DNA from: Listeria goaensis
GTDB taxonomy: Bacteria; Bacillota; Bacilli; Lactobacillales; Listeriaceae
DNA length: 64,000 bases
Direction: 5' to 3'
Assembly: GCF_900186125.1 (NCBI RefSeq)
Contig: NZ_FYBQ01000003.1
Location: 245,905 to 309,904, forward strand
Shown here: positions 7,618-15,654 of the stretch, in pieces
Layout: the number at the start of each line of letters is the position of its first letter
How positions within the stretch are numbered: position 1 is the stretch's first letter
Notes under the pieces: model-generated
What the model saw: only the letters and a program-made list of their open reading frames with translations
Told to the model about the DNA's origin: nothing
Databases searched by the model: none
Translations under genes and position numbers: made by a program

Positions 7618-10489
7618 CTTTTCGTGCACGTTTTACTAAGACTAAACCACTTAACCCAACCAAAACAGCACCTAAACCAACTAGCCAAATCATGGAAGAA
7701 TCCCCTGTTTTCGGAATAACTCCTAATTTTTCAATTGGCTTATTCGTCATTTCACATTTCACGATTTCCCCATCACTTTTCACTTCAAAAGAGTAAAGGG
7801 AATCATCTAACTTGTAACCTTGTGGTGCGCCGTATTCTTGGAAGAAGTATTTACCTTTGCTTAATTTCTTGAAGTAGATTTTACCATTTTTATCCGTTGT
7901 TCCTTCGCGAACCACTTTTTTATCTTGGTTATAAATTTTAATTTTCGCACCTGGAAGCTCTTTTCCGTTCGTAATGTCTTTTTTAGTAAATTCCATCGTA
8001 CCTTTCTTGAGATAATTTTTAATATTTACATTTTCGAAAACAATCACTGTATTTTGGTCTTTGTAAGTTAATTCAACTTGAACAGGTTTCGCCAATACAT
8101 AATCATCATTTGTTTTCGTTTCGACAAGTTCATACTTACCTAGATAAAGCTCTTTGGACGTTTCAAACTGTCCTTTTTCATCAGTCACAACATGGTCTAC
8201 TTTCTCCCCTTTCTTCACGCGAACCGTGCCATCAAGGGTCATAATATCTTCTTTTGCGATAACATCAAATTCAACAGCTTTCGCATCTATGAATTTGTAA
8301 ACAGACTTATTAACTTCTGTTTTTCCATTGTCAATCACTTCAAATTCTTTGTGTCCTTGGATTTTCCCTTTCGCTGGCATGTCAAAAATTTCAACCACAA
8401 CAACACCATCAGCATTCTTTTCATTAATTGTAAATGGAACAGGTTTAGAGTTGATTAAATAACCGTTAGGTGCTTTGATTTCCACAGCAGTGTAATTCCC
8501 AAAAACAAATGGTTGAGGTGTAATTAAAGTACCATCTTCGCTTGTTTTAAAACTTTCCAATGTTTGTTTTGTTGGGTAGTTAATAGTTTGTTTTACAACT
8601 TCGCCCTTACTATCAAGGAACTTCACTTCTGTGTTTGCAAGTGGAATAATTTTTCCAGTTTCAGCATCTTTTTTCACAAATTTCATATCTGCGCTATATA
8701 CTTTATCTTCAAGGATATAGTGATACGTGCGTCCTTGTTCATCAATAGTGACTTTAAAATCAGCTACTTTTTTGTAACCTTGTGGTGCCTTCGTTTCTGA
8801 AACGGTGTACGTACCATATGGCACATTTTTAAACGAAGCTTTACCATCTTTATCGCTAATGGTTTTACCAAACTCTTGCCCATCGCTGTCTAACGTTAGG
8901 GTAAACTCTGCACCTTCAAGCGCTTGTTTTTGACCGTCCAATAAAGTGCCGAACAATGGTTTATCCGCAAACTTCACAAACTCTACATTACCTTTAATAA
9001 CGTTGTCTTTAAGTGTTGTATGCGTGAACACTAATTCCGTTGTCTGATTCTCATAAGTTAATTTACCTTCATAAATAACTTTATCGAGATTATAGCCCTG
9101 CGGTGCTTTTAACTCTTTGAAGTAGTACGTGCCCAGTTTGAGTTTTTCAGAAACTGCTTTACCACTTGCATCAGTTGTGATTTCAGATACTTTTTGCGTT
9201 GCTTTAGAATCCGAGTAGATACCATAAACTGCTCCTTTCAACGTTGCATCGCCTTGTGCTTTAGCACCCGTTTCACTATCTTGTTTTGTAATTTTAAACT
9301 GTCCTAAAACCTCTTTGTTTTTGAAAGTTAGTTTAGTTGTCTCTTTAGCTTTAACCGTTGCTTTTTGCGGTGTTGTGTTAATTGTAAATCCGTTCGGTGC
9401 TTTTGTTTCGACCACTGAGTAAGTCCCCATTTGTAAATCTTTTGCGGTAGCTTTACCATTCGCATCAGTCTTAACATGTGCGACTACTTTATTCGATGAA
9501 TCTTTTATATCGTACTCTGCATTAGCTAGCACCTTATTATCTTCACTGGTTTTAGTAATTTCAATATTTCCTAATTGAGCTTTAAACGTTGCACTCACTT
9601 TAATACTTGGCAACGGGTCACTAAATCCTCCCGCCTTCATAATTCGTTGCGAGTTTCCTGAAACAGGAGTGAATTTCAAGGAAGCTTTTTTCTTTACATC
9701 TGTAGTAACGTCAAATGAAACTGTACCATCAAAATTCGCATCAGCCACTAGCTTCCATTTTTTACTAGCATTTAGAGTTACATTCCCAGTATGTTTTGTG
9801 CCATCATCAGCCACAGCAGCAACACCCGCTGGTAAATTGAAGTGCTGATAATTTGTGCCTCCTACACTTTCATATTTTACTGGATACATAAGAGTTTCTT
9901 GCAATTTACTTGTATTATTCCAAGTTGCTGTTTGGGTTTTGTTGCTAATATCAAATTCACCCATTGGAGCTGTTTTACTTTCAGCTTTATTCAGTAAATA
10001 TTTCACACCAGAATCATTTTTCATAGCTGGACTTGTAAAAGCACCCAAATAAACATTCAACGCCACGTAAGTGTCCACATAATTTTTTTCACTCGTACCA
10101 TTTGCAGGGTATCCGTAATACAAAATGTTATAAACACCTTCATCTTTATAAACAGATTCTGCATATTGCTTATTCACAGGGAAAGGTAAGTCGGGGTCAA
10201 TACAAAACGCTGGTTCTCCATCAATTGTAATGAATGCCGTACTAGTTTCATACCCACCATACCATGCAGACATCTTCCCACTACTGTTACCAGTTGATTT
10301 AAGGAGCGGACGCGGATTCAATGAACTCTTAATCGTTAAACCCGTGTCCGTCCTTCCTATCATATAAGGTGTTTCACCAATAGAATCAGCCCGAACAGTC
10401 GTCAATGGTGTTAAAATTGATTGCATAAAAATAGCCACCACAGCAATTAGTGATAGCAGTAATTTCCAATTTAATTTTATAATTCTCAT
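7610..10489 (-). CDS. Sortase-anchored multidomain adhesin (thioester-like domain plus SpaA/Cna-B repeats)
   Basis: The product has 959 residues from ATG 10489 with AAGGAG upstream. A signal peptide (cleavage near VRADS, residue 35) leads into a thioester-type domain (about 70-300) with FCIDPD (Cys96) and ILYYGYPANG. Six or more SpaA/Cna-B-like repeats follow, each closing on an E-box such as VETKAPNGF, ELKAPQGY or ETKAPQGYKK. The C-terminus is a sorting signal: IPKTGDSS, a hydrophobic helix and KRARKEK. Such proteins are wall-anchored stalks stabilised by isopeptide bonds that bind host or neighbour-cell ligands. The Gln partner of the thioester appears absent (YVDTYVALNVY, where YVxTQxAxW is usual). 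It is element cargo and may serve mating-cell contact or host attachment. Confidence 0.88.
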   Translation of the reverse strand: MRIIKLNWKLLLSLIAVVAIFMQSILTPLTTVRADSIGETPYMIGRTDTGLTIKSSLNPRPLLKSTGNSSGKMSAWYGGYETSTAFITIDGEPAFCIDPDLPFPVNKQYAESVYKDEGVYNILYYGYPANGTSEKNYVDTYVALNVYLGAFTSPAMKNDSGVKYLLNKAESKTAPMGEFDISNKTQTATWNNTSKLQETLMYPVKYESVGGTNYQHFNLPAGVAAVADDGTKHTGNVTLNASKKWKLVADANFDGTVSFDVTTDVKKKASLKFTPVSGNSQRIMKAGGFSDPLPSIKVSATFKAQLGNIEITKTSEDNKVLANAEYDIKDSSNKVVAHVKTDANGKATAKDLQMGTYSVVETKAPNGFTINTTPQKATVKAKETTKLTFKNKEVLGQFKITKQDSETGAKAQGDATLKGAVYGIYSDSKATQKVSEITTDASGKAVSEKLKLGTYYFKELKAPQGYNLDKVIYEGKLTYENQTTELVFTHTTLKDNVIKGNVEFVKFADKPLFGTLLDGQKQALEGAEFTLTLDSDGQEFGKTISDKDGKASFKNVPYGTYTVSETKAPQGYKKVADFKVTIDEQGRTYHYILEDKVYSADMKFVKKDAETGKIIPLANTEVKFLDSKGEVVKQTINYPTKQTLESFKTSEDGTLITPQPFVFGNYTAVEIKAPNGYLINSKPVPFTINEKNADGVVVVEIFDMPAKGKIQGHKEFEVIDNGKTEVNKSVYKFIDAKAVEFDVIAKEDIMTLDGTVRVKKGEKVDHVVTDEKGQFETSKELYLGKYELVETKTNDDYVLAKPVQVELTYKDQNTVIVFENVNIKNYLKKGTMEFTKKDITNGKELPGAKIKIYNQDKKVVREGTTDKNGKIYFKKLSKGKYFFQEYGAPQGYKLDDSLYSFEVKSDGEIVKCEMTNKPIEKLGVIPKTGDSSMIWLVGLGAVLVGLSGLVLVKRARKEK

Positions 10490-10527
10490 TTTTTTCTCCT
10501 TTTCTTTTATTCCTTTTAAATGATTAA

Positions 10528-10533
10528 ATTATA
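10528..10533 (-). promoter_or_regulatory. Candidate -10 of the adhesin gene
   Basis: TATAAT on the minus strand lies about 40 nt upstream of the adhesin start and about 40 nt past the terminator of the preceding gene. No convincing -35 is visible (TGAGTA at 17 bp), so the promoter may be weak or activated. Confidence 0.4.
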
Positions 10534-10569
10534 ATAGTTGGAGAGCGTATACTCATTTTTTCACCTCAC

Positions 10570-10601
10570 AAAAAAAGACACCTTAAGTTGAAAGTGTCTT
10601 T
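10570..10601 (-). terminator. Rho-independent terminator of the Ser-rich protein gene
   Basis: Minus-strand stem AAAGACAC/GTGTCTTT (10601-10594 with 10581-10574) is followed by a T-run reading into 10571. It isolates the adhesin gene from the upstream operon. Confidence 0.8.
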
Positions 10602-10616
10602 AAGTATTTTTGTAAA

Positions 10617-11657
10617 TTAATCCCAGCCCCAAGATATATCAGTTCCACCATTTTGATTTTTTGTAGTGTCATTTATACCTTCTTTGCTAGTATCATAATT
10701 TTTAGAACCACTACTAGAAGAACTAGAATTTCCACTTGAGGAACTCCTATTACTCGAAGAACCTCCATCACTACTCTTAGGTGTCTTAGCGTTGCCGGAA
10801 GAACTCGGATTACTAGAAGTATTCCCTGAATTACCACTTGAAGAACTAGAAGCCGAATTATTAGACTGGTAATTTCTCGCCTTCCCACCTGAATCACTAG
10901 ATGCTGAATTCTTTGGTTGAGAAGAATTACTTTTCACTTGACTATTTTGTTGTTGCTGTTTTTGTTCCGCTTCTTTTTTAACTTTTTCTTCATCTTGCTT
11001 TTTCAGTTCGTCAGATACTTTTACTAAATAACTCATTAACTCACTTTTCGATTTACTTTGCTTAATTTTATCCACTTCATTTTTTACAGCCACATAATTA
11101 TCCCATGTCACTTCACTTTTAACTTCTTTTTTATCGGCTGTTGTGAAAAGTTGATTCACTTTGTCAGTCGCTATTTGAATTTGTTTTTCTTGCGCCTTCG
11201 CTTCATTTATCACTTTAAACTGCTCATTCACAAAAGCTTCTTTATCTATTTTCAATCCTCTCGCTAGTTGTTCAGCTTTTTCAATATCAGCCGTTCCAGA
11301 CAATGCTTGTTTATCATCTAATAATGTCGCTACTTCACCACGTAATACTATCATTTTTTTTACTGTTTTAATTTCAGAATCTATTTCAGCATTTTCAAAA
11401 CTTTTCTTTTTAGTTAATTTATCAATTTGATCGAGCGTTATATTGTCTTTAATGAATTCTTTACTGTCATCTGTATAGAATGAATTTAATTCTTTTTGCA
11501 CAGTATTCATTTCAGCATTAAGTTTTTGCAATTCTTCTTGTTTCGCTTCTTCTGCTTTCACTTTCTCTTGATACGAAACAAAAATTCCAATACCCACGCT
11601 TAAAATTAAAACGCCCAAAACTACAATAATAATCTTCTTTTTTTTCATCATTTTCAT
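10617..11657 (-). CDS. Membrane-anchored coiled-coil protein with Ser/Asn-rich tail
   Basis: The product has 346 residues from ATG 11657, 6 nt from AGGGTG; an upstream GTG overlaps the ribosome site. A short basic N-terminus and one transmembrane helix (about residues 8-27) are followed by a charged helical region (30-235) likely to form coiled coils. The rest is a low-complexity Ser/Asn/Gly tail ending GGTDISWGWD. The tail resembles wall-spanning linkers, but there is no LPXTG, LysM or GW module. It shares an operon with the 146-residue gene upstream and ends at its own terminator. No function can be assigned. Confidence 0.65.
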   Translation of the reverse strand: MKMMKKKKIIIVVLGVLILSVGIGIFVSYQEKVKAEEAKQEELQKLNAEMNTVQKELNSFYTDDSKEFIKDNITLDQIDKLTKKKSFENAEIDSEIKTVKKMIVLRGEVATLLDDKQALSGTADIEKAEQLARGLKIDKEAFVNEQFKVINEAKAQEKQIQIATDKVNQLFTTADKKEVKSEVTWDNYVAVKNEVDKIKQSKSKSELMSYLVKVSDELKKQDEEKVKKEAEQKQQQQNSQVKSNSSQPKNSASSDSGGKARNYQSNNSASSSSSGNSGNTSSNPSSSGNAKTPKSSDGGSSSNRSSSSGNSSSSSSGSKNYDTSKEGINDTTKNQNGGTDISWGWD

Positions 11658-11717
11658 TCTGCTCACCCTTTTTTGTTTATTTATTTGATTGTAACATTTT
11701 TTTTACGTCATATGGTA

Positions 11718-12158
11718 CTAATTATCAGTAGCTTGTTCTAACATCACTTCGCGTTCTAAGTTGTATAACAGTGCAACACTTGAATACCCGCATGAAGGTT
11801 CGATTACAACAACACCTTCAACTTCATCAACAAATGAAGGTTCCTCATTCGAGTGTGTATCTACAAAAATAAATCGAAAAAATTGAATCCTTCTCAATAA
11901 TTGCTCACAAAAAACTTCATCTGTTTCTTGCAGATACCACAACAACTCTTTTCTAACCATGATAAAAATTTCTTCACTGTCACGAATAACAAAAACAATC
12001 TTTTCGCTTCCGTCAGGGTGAGGAAAAATAAGTTTATCGCTCGCGGTGTAGGTTCCTTTAAAAATAACAGCATTTGGAATCAGTTCATACTTTTCACAGT
12101 TACCAAAATCACTAACATCGAACTCATCGCGCAAAAATTCTTGTACTAATTTATGCAC
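11718..12158 (-). CDS. Uncharacterised acidic ICE protein
   Basis: The product has 146 residues from GTG 12158, eight bases from GGAGG; the longer frame to 12182 begins ahead of the ribosome site. It is soluble and acidic, with a beta-rich centre (IPNAVIFKGTYTASDKLIFPHPDG, EKIVFVIRDSEEIFIMV) and a C-terminus YNLEREVMLEQATDN. No domain is recognised. Its start overlaps the stop of a 29-codon membrane ORF, so the two are probably co-translated. Confidence 0.5.
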   Translation of the reverse strand: MHKLVQEFLRDEFDVSDFGNCEKYELIPNAVIFKGTYTASDKLIFPHPDGSEKIVFVIRDSEEIFIMVRKELLWYLQETDEVFCEQLLRRIQFFRFIFVDTHSNEEPSFVDEVEGVVVIEPSCGYSSVALLYNLEREVMLEQATDN

Positions 12159-12240
12159 CTTTTTCACCTCCGAAAAATTCACAAAACAAAATAATCAAAA
12201 TTACAATACATGTTAAAAATAGAAATAACGGAAATAACAT
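12151..12240 (-). CDS. 29-residue hydrophobic ORF coupled to the next gene
   Basis: ATG 12240 lies 8 nt behind AAGGGG. The peptide starts MLFPLFLFLTCIVILIILFC and ends EFFGGEKGA, a single transmembrane helix with a short polar tail. Its last codons contain the ribosome site and GTG start of the 146-residue gene, so it could be a real small membrane protein or a leader ORF. Confidence 0.4.
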   Translation of the reverse strand: MLFPLFLFLTCIVILIILFCEFFGGEKGA

Positions 12241-12439
12241 AAAAACATCCCCTTATCTATGTAATAAGCTAAAAATAGCTTAACCGAACCGCATAACCGC
12301 ATGTGTCGCTTCTATGTAAATTACATAGTCTTGTGTCACCTAACCAGTCTAGCCGCAGTGTCTTGATAACGGAGCAATAAAGTGAACTTTCCTAACGGAT
12401 TAACTGCTTTACTGTAGCACCCTCCAAATTATTCAATTT
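12241..12439. other. Non-coding 200 bp with palindromes
   Basis: It contains a perfect 17-nt palindrome (CTATGTAAATTACATAG, 12312-12328), another CTATGTAA at 12257-12264 and a stem TAAGCTA/TAGCTTA at 12265-12282. Locally GC-rich stretches (GCGGTTATGCGG on the minus strand) stand out. It could hold a single-strand origin or operators. No gene is visible. Confidence 0.35.
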
Positions 12440-12895
12440 TTATTTATGACTTTCTAAAAACTTCAAGAACTCACTTTTTGGAATCTGGAATTTTCGCCGA
12501 ATTTTTTCATCATTCATTAAACGACTTAGTTCCTTATATTTCTCGTAAGTCAATTTTCTAGTTTTACCTTCGTAGTAATTATTAAAGTAACAATATTCAT
12601 GGTAAGTAATTTTCATCATTTTCATAATCACATTCTTTGATACTTCTTTTTGCTTCAAATCAGCAAAACAATCGTATACCGTCTTTTCTTCATAACCTTT
12701 GTAATCAATCCAGACCAAGCGAATCATTTTAAATTCTTTCTGCTTCTTCTTAAGTTGCGTAATAACTTTACTTTTCGCCGTCTTAATAGCTTTATCTTTA
12801 TTTGTTTCAAACAACTTCACTGTCACATTAAAGATTTGACAATCCATCGCATTAAACCGAACATAAACTTCTACTTCATAGGTATGTATTTTCAA
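12440..12895 (-). CDS. Uncharacterised basic ICE protein
   Basis: The product has 151 residues if it starts at TTG 12895, 6 nt from GAGGTG; a GTG at 12904 lies inside that site. It is strongly basic, with alternating beta and helical segments: MKIHTYEVEVYVRFNAMDCQ at the N-terminus, an SKVITQLKKKQKEFKMIRLVWI core and a C-terminal KRFQIPKSEFLKF-like stretch that resembles a small helix-turn-helix (RRKFQIPKSEFLKFLESHK). It could bind DNA, but no family is recognised. It follows the DUF771 gene closely. Confidence 0.5.
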   Translation of the reverse strand: MKIHTYEVEVYVRFNAMDCQIFNVTVKLFETNKDKAIKTAKSKVITQLKKKQKEFKMIRLVWIDYKGYEEKTVYDCFADLKQKEVSKNVIMKMMKITYHEYCYFNNYYEGKTRKLTYEKYKELSRLMNDEKIRRKFQIPKSEFLKFLESHK

Positions 12896-12905
12896 TGTTT
12901 TCACC

Positions 12906-13232
12906 TCACTTTTTTTTCATGATTTCAGGAAAATATTCTTCTAAGAACTCACTCATTTTACTGGCTTGAAAAAGCCATTTGCTTCCCTTACCACATGGAT
13001 ACTTCACAAATCCACCTTCTTCAACATCAAGAACTTTTTTAAAGCGTGGCTGATATAAGATATTTTCAATCAGCCAATCTTTGCTTAATTTAGTTCTATT
13101 AGACAATTCTTTCATATCCCACCAACTCCCAAATAAAAGAGACTCTTTCAATTCGATATACTCGTCTTTTTTTATTAGGACATAAGTTTCTGGGATTTGA
13201 ATGCTCACTTCTAAACTTTGCGTAAAATTCAC
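12906..13232 (-). CDS. DUF771-like small DNA-binding protein (possible excisionase role)
   Basis: The product has 108 residues from GTG 13232, five bases from AAGGGTGA. It resembles DUF771 proteins of Gram-positive phages and ICEs: N-terminal beta hairpin, WWDMKELSNRTKLSKDWLIENILYQPRF (helix-turn-helix-like), then VKYPCGKGSKWLFQASKMSEFLEEYF, typical of MerR/excisionase-like winged helices. It is the first gene behind a repressor-controlled promoter, where excisionases usually sit. The excisionase role is inferred from position. Confidence 0.6.
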   Translation of the reverse strand: MNFTQSLEVSIQIPETYVLIKKDEYIELKESLLFGSWWDMKELSNRTKLSKDWLIENILYQPRFKKVLDVEEGGFVKYPCGKGSKWLFQASKMSEFLEEYFPEIMKKK

Positions 13233-13245
13233 TGCAATCACCCTT

Positions 13246-13261
13246 TTAGAATTAAAGCTAA
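13246..13261. promoter_or_regulatory. Operator O1, TTAG-N8-CTAA
   Basis: TTAGAATTAAAGCTAA lies immediately upstream of the DUF771 ribosome site. It is one of four copies of the same dyad in this intergenic region. Confidence 0.6.
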
Positions 13262-13279
13262 TTATTTAATCTAATATCA

Positions 13280-13308
13280 TTGACTTTAATTAGATTTATT
13301 GCTAATAT
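13280..13308 (+). promoter_or_regulatory. Rightward promoter for repressor/ImmA/integrase, with operator O2
   Basis: TTGACT (13280-13285), a 17-bp spacer and TAATAT (13303-13308) make a near-consensus sigma-A promoter. Operator O2 (TTAGATTTATTGCTAA, 13290-13305) occupies the spacer and part of the -10. The leader to the repressor ATG would be about 175 nt. Confidence 0.55.
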
Positions 13309-13406
13309 ATGTGTATAGCAAATAAACTTTTAAGAATAAAACGTTTGGCGACGGTTTTCTTACTTCTTTAAAGTCTTTTTATTAGCTAAATAATTAGCTT
13401 ACTTTA

Positions 13407-13435
13407 AGTATATTAGATTTAATTCTAAATGTCAA
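13407..13435 (-). promoter_or_regulatory. Leftward promoter for the excision/cargo operon, with operator O4 in its spacer
   Basis: On the minus strand TTGACA (13435-13430), a 17-bp spacer and TATACT (13412-13407) form a strong promoter. TTAGATTTAATTCTAA (13413-13428) fills the spacer, so a bound repressor would block RNA polymerase. Confidence 0.7.
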
Positions 13436-13443
13436 CAATTATT

Positions 13444-13459
13444 TTAGTTTTAAATCTAA
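13444..13459. promoter_or_regulatory. Operator O5, TTAG-N8-CTAA
   Basis: TTAGTTTTAAATCTAA lies 32 bp upstream of the repressor start and just upstream of the leftward -35. It has the same arms and spacing as O1, O2 and O4. Confidence 0.6.
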
Positions 13460-13490
13460 ATATTTTTGAAGTAGCTTAAGGTGGAGAAAA

Positions 13491-13811
13491 ATGAACACTT
13501 TCGAACGTATAAAGCAACTTTGTGAACAACAAAAAATTTCGATTTCGGAACTTGAACGGAAATTAAATTTCGGAAATGGCATCATCAGAAAATGGGAAAA
13601 AGCCGCTCCCAACTCTGATAAATTACAAAAAGTAGCAGATTATTTTAATGTTTCAACAGATTATCTATTATTAAGAACAGATAATCCTTATATGAATTCA
13701 GAAGATACCTTAGCTGCACATGCAATAGATAGAAATCATAAATTCACAGATAAAGAAATCGAAGACATAAAAAGTTATATTGATTTTATTATATCCAAAC
13801 ACAACAAATAA
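13491..13811 (+). CDS. XRE/cI-family repressor of the ICE (ImmR-like)
   Basis: The product has 106 residues from ATG 13491 with AAGGTGGAG. The N-terminal helix-turn-helix spans about residues 4-60 (IKQLCEQQKISISELERKLNFGNGIIRKWEKAAPNSDKLQKVADYFNVSTDYLL), followed by a short C-terminal helix. It resembles ImmR of ICEBs1 and phage repressors. It is followed by an ImmA-like gene and the integrase, the usual lysogeny module. The four TTAG-N8-CTAA dyads upstream are its likely targets. Confidence 0.85.
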   Translation: MNTFERIKQLCEQQKISISELERKLNFGNGIIRKWEKAAPNSDKLQKVADYFNVSTDYLLLRTDNPYMNSEDTLAAHAIDRNHKFTDKEIEDIKSYIDFIISKHNK

Positions 13812-13835
13812 AAAGTAACAGGGAAGGGTTACCTC

Positions 13836-14336
13836 ATGGGAGAATACGAAAACTTACTTAGACAGTATAAACATATTCCTGTAGTCGAATGTGAATTATA
13901 CGAGAATACTGGTCTTCTTGGTGCATATAGAAATGGTCATGTATTACTTGATAAACACCAACAAACAAATTCAAAAAAGGTTGTTGTTTATGAAGAATTT
14001 ATGCACCATGAAGCCACAACGGGAATAATATTAGATGAAAATAGAATTGAAAATAAAAAACAAGAAAATTACACTCGACAACTTACTTACAAACATTTTC
14101 TAGGTTGGGAAACCATTATTTATTGTTGGAACATGGGATTTACCTATTATCATGAAGTAGCGGAATTTTTAAATATAACGGAAGAATTCATTATCGAAGC
14201 AATTGAATTTTACAAATCCAAATACGGCACAATGTACAAACATAAGGATTATTATATCTTTCTAGGAAGCGTTATTGAGATATATAAAGAAGATACTTCA
14301 AATCAGCTTTATGATGCCCACTATTTCTCCGCTTAA
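13836..14336 (+). CDS. ImmA/IrrE-like protein with variant metal site
   Basis: The product has 166 residues from ATG 13836 with an AGGGAAGGGTT ribosome site. It lies directly behind the repressor, where ImmA anti-repressor proteases sit. The region around residues 50-60 (YEEFMHHEATT) aligns with the (A/L)EELGHHxTT active site of phage-type ImmA proteins and keeps the E-E-x-x-H-H pattern, but is not HExxH. The second half has a helix pattern typical of the family (YKHFLGWETIIYCW, VAEFLNITEEFI). If active it would cleave the repressor and induce the element. Confidence 0.7.
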   Translation: MGEYENLLRQYKHIPVVECELYENTGLLGAYRNGHVLLDKHQQTNSKKVVVYEEFMHHEATTGIILDENRIENKKQENYTRQLTYKHFLGWETIIYCWNMGFTYYHEVAEFLNITEEFIIEAIEFYKSKYGTMYKHKDYYIFLGSVIEIYKEDTSNQLYDAHYFSA

Positions 14337-14376
14337 AAATTAGATTATTATACAAGAAAAGAAAGGAGTCATTACT

Positions 14377-15516
14377 TTGACAGTTTACAAAAGGGACAAC
14401 TCTTGGCGATTCAGAATCAGTTATAAGAAAGCAGATGGTACTTACAGCCGAATAAATAGCAAAGAAAATTACAGAACAAAAAAAGAAGCCGAGCTTGCGG
14501 AATTTGATCTAAAACAAAAAATGCACCGAGGATTTGACGTATCTAATTCGGAACTACTGTTCACCGATTACTTTGAAGAATGGTACGAAATCTATCGTAA
14601 AGGAAAGAATAGTATCGAGAATGATAAAGATATACTACGAGCTATTAATTTTGCTAAAAAATCCTTTCCTTTCATCAAACTAAAAGAGCTTGACCGAAAA
14701 ACATACCAAAAAAAGCTCAATGAATTTGCTAGCAATCATGCGACAGCAACAGTTAAAAAACACCACACATATATGAGAATGTGCATTAAAGAAGCAATTC
14801 AAGAACAACTTATTTTTCGAGACCCCACCTATAATATAATAGTAAAAGGAAAAGTCCCTCAAAAAAAAGAAAGCGAAAAATTTCTATCTGAAGCCGAATC
14901 ACAGTTATTAATCTCTTCTTTATTAGAAGGTTTAAAAGAAGAATACCTTTCACGTTATATTATCCTCTTCCAATTAAGTTCTGGCGCGCGTTTTTCCGAA
15001 GCTTTAGGCTTAACTTGGGATTGTGTCGACTTTTCAAATAATAACATAACGATTAATAAAACTTGGGATTATAAATATACAAATGATTTTTCAAACACAA
15101 AAAATTATGCTTCAAACAGAACAATAACCATGGACAATAATACGATGCATCTTTTAAAGCAATTAAAAACAGCTCAACAGAAACAGAAATTACAAAATTT
15201 TATTTCTAAAAAGAAAAATTTAGTTTTTGCTTCTTTTGAAGACGGACTTCCTGTAAGCAATAATGCAGTAAATAAAGTATTAAGAAGATTTTCACAACCT
15301 ATCGCAAGAGAAATAATAACTAGCCATGGTTTAAGACATACACATGCTAGTATTCTGCTTTATCGCGGCGTAAATATCAAATATATTTCTAGACGACTCG
15401 GACACAAAGACATCATTACAACTCTACAAACTTATAGCCATATTATTGATGAAATGGAGCAAAAAAGTTCCCGTGAAGTTGATGAGGTTATGAATATTTT
15501 ATATAAAATCAATTGA
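14377..15516 (+). CDS. int: Tyrosine integrase of the ICE
   Basis: The product has 379 residues with a TTG start at 14377, eight bases from AAAGGAG. N-terminal arm-binding domain (about residues 1-60), SAM-like core-binding domain (65-155) and catalytic domain with Arg in SGARFSEALGL, HGLRH (His317, Arg320), GH (His343) and nucleophile Tyr353 in TYSHI. It catalyses recombination between the element and the 3' end of ssrA, whose discriminator base lies 139 bp beyond the stop. The gene abuts the right end of the element, as usual for ssrA-targeting elements. Confidence 0.94.
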   Translation: MTVYKRDNSWRFRISYKKADGTYSRINSKENYRTKKEAELAEFDLKQKMHRGFDVSNSELLFTDYFEEWYEIYRKGKNSIENDKDILRAINFAKKSFPFIKLKELDRKTYQKKLNEFASNHATATVKKHHTYMRMCIKEAIQEQLIFRDPTYNIIVKGKVPQKKESEKFLSEAESQLLISSLLEGLKEEYLSRYIILFQLSSGARFSEALGLTWDCVDFSNNNITINKTWDYKYTNDFSNTKNYASNRTITMDNNTMHLLKQLKTAQQKQKLQNFISKKKNLVFASFEDGLPVSNNAVNKVLRRFSQPIAREIITSHGLRHTHASILLYRGVNIKYISRRLGHKDIITTLQTYSHIIDEMEQKSSREVDEVMNILYKIN

Positions 15517-15520
15517 ATTT

Positions 15521-15539
15521 GTGGCAAATTCGTGGCAAA
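15521..15539 (+). repeat. Direct repeats GTGGCAAA, probable integrase arm sites
   Basis: GTGGCAAA occurs at 15521-15528 and again at 15532-15539, 11 bp apart, between the integrase stop and the ssrA 3' end. Closely spaced short direct repeats beside att cores are typical arm-binding sites of tyrosine integrases. Confidence 0.55.
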
Positions 15540-15581
15540 CATTTTCAAAAACATACCTTTCTTAACCATTTCCCCCTAAAC

Positions 15582-15630
15582 AAAAAAAGTGTTATAGATA
15601 GCTACACAAAGCCATTTATAACACTTTTTA
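15582..15630. terminator. Bidirectional terminator between integrase and ssrA
   Basis: Arms 15584-15596 and 15617-15628 (AAAGTGTTATA/TATAACACTTT) are followed by T-runs on both strands. It ends ssrA (minus) and probably int (plus). As it lies on the element side of the junction, the ICE supplies the ssrA terminator. Confidence 0.8.
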
Positions 15631-15654
15631 TCTTTTCCATTCTTTTACTAAAAA

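Noticed and set aside
8192..8800. Rightward ORFs inside the adhesin gene
   Set aside because: Shadows of the repeat-rich adhesin frame; Phe/Asn-rich translations without start signals.
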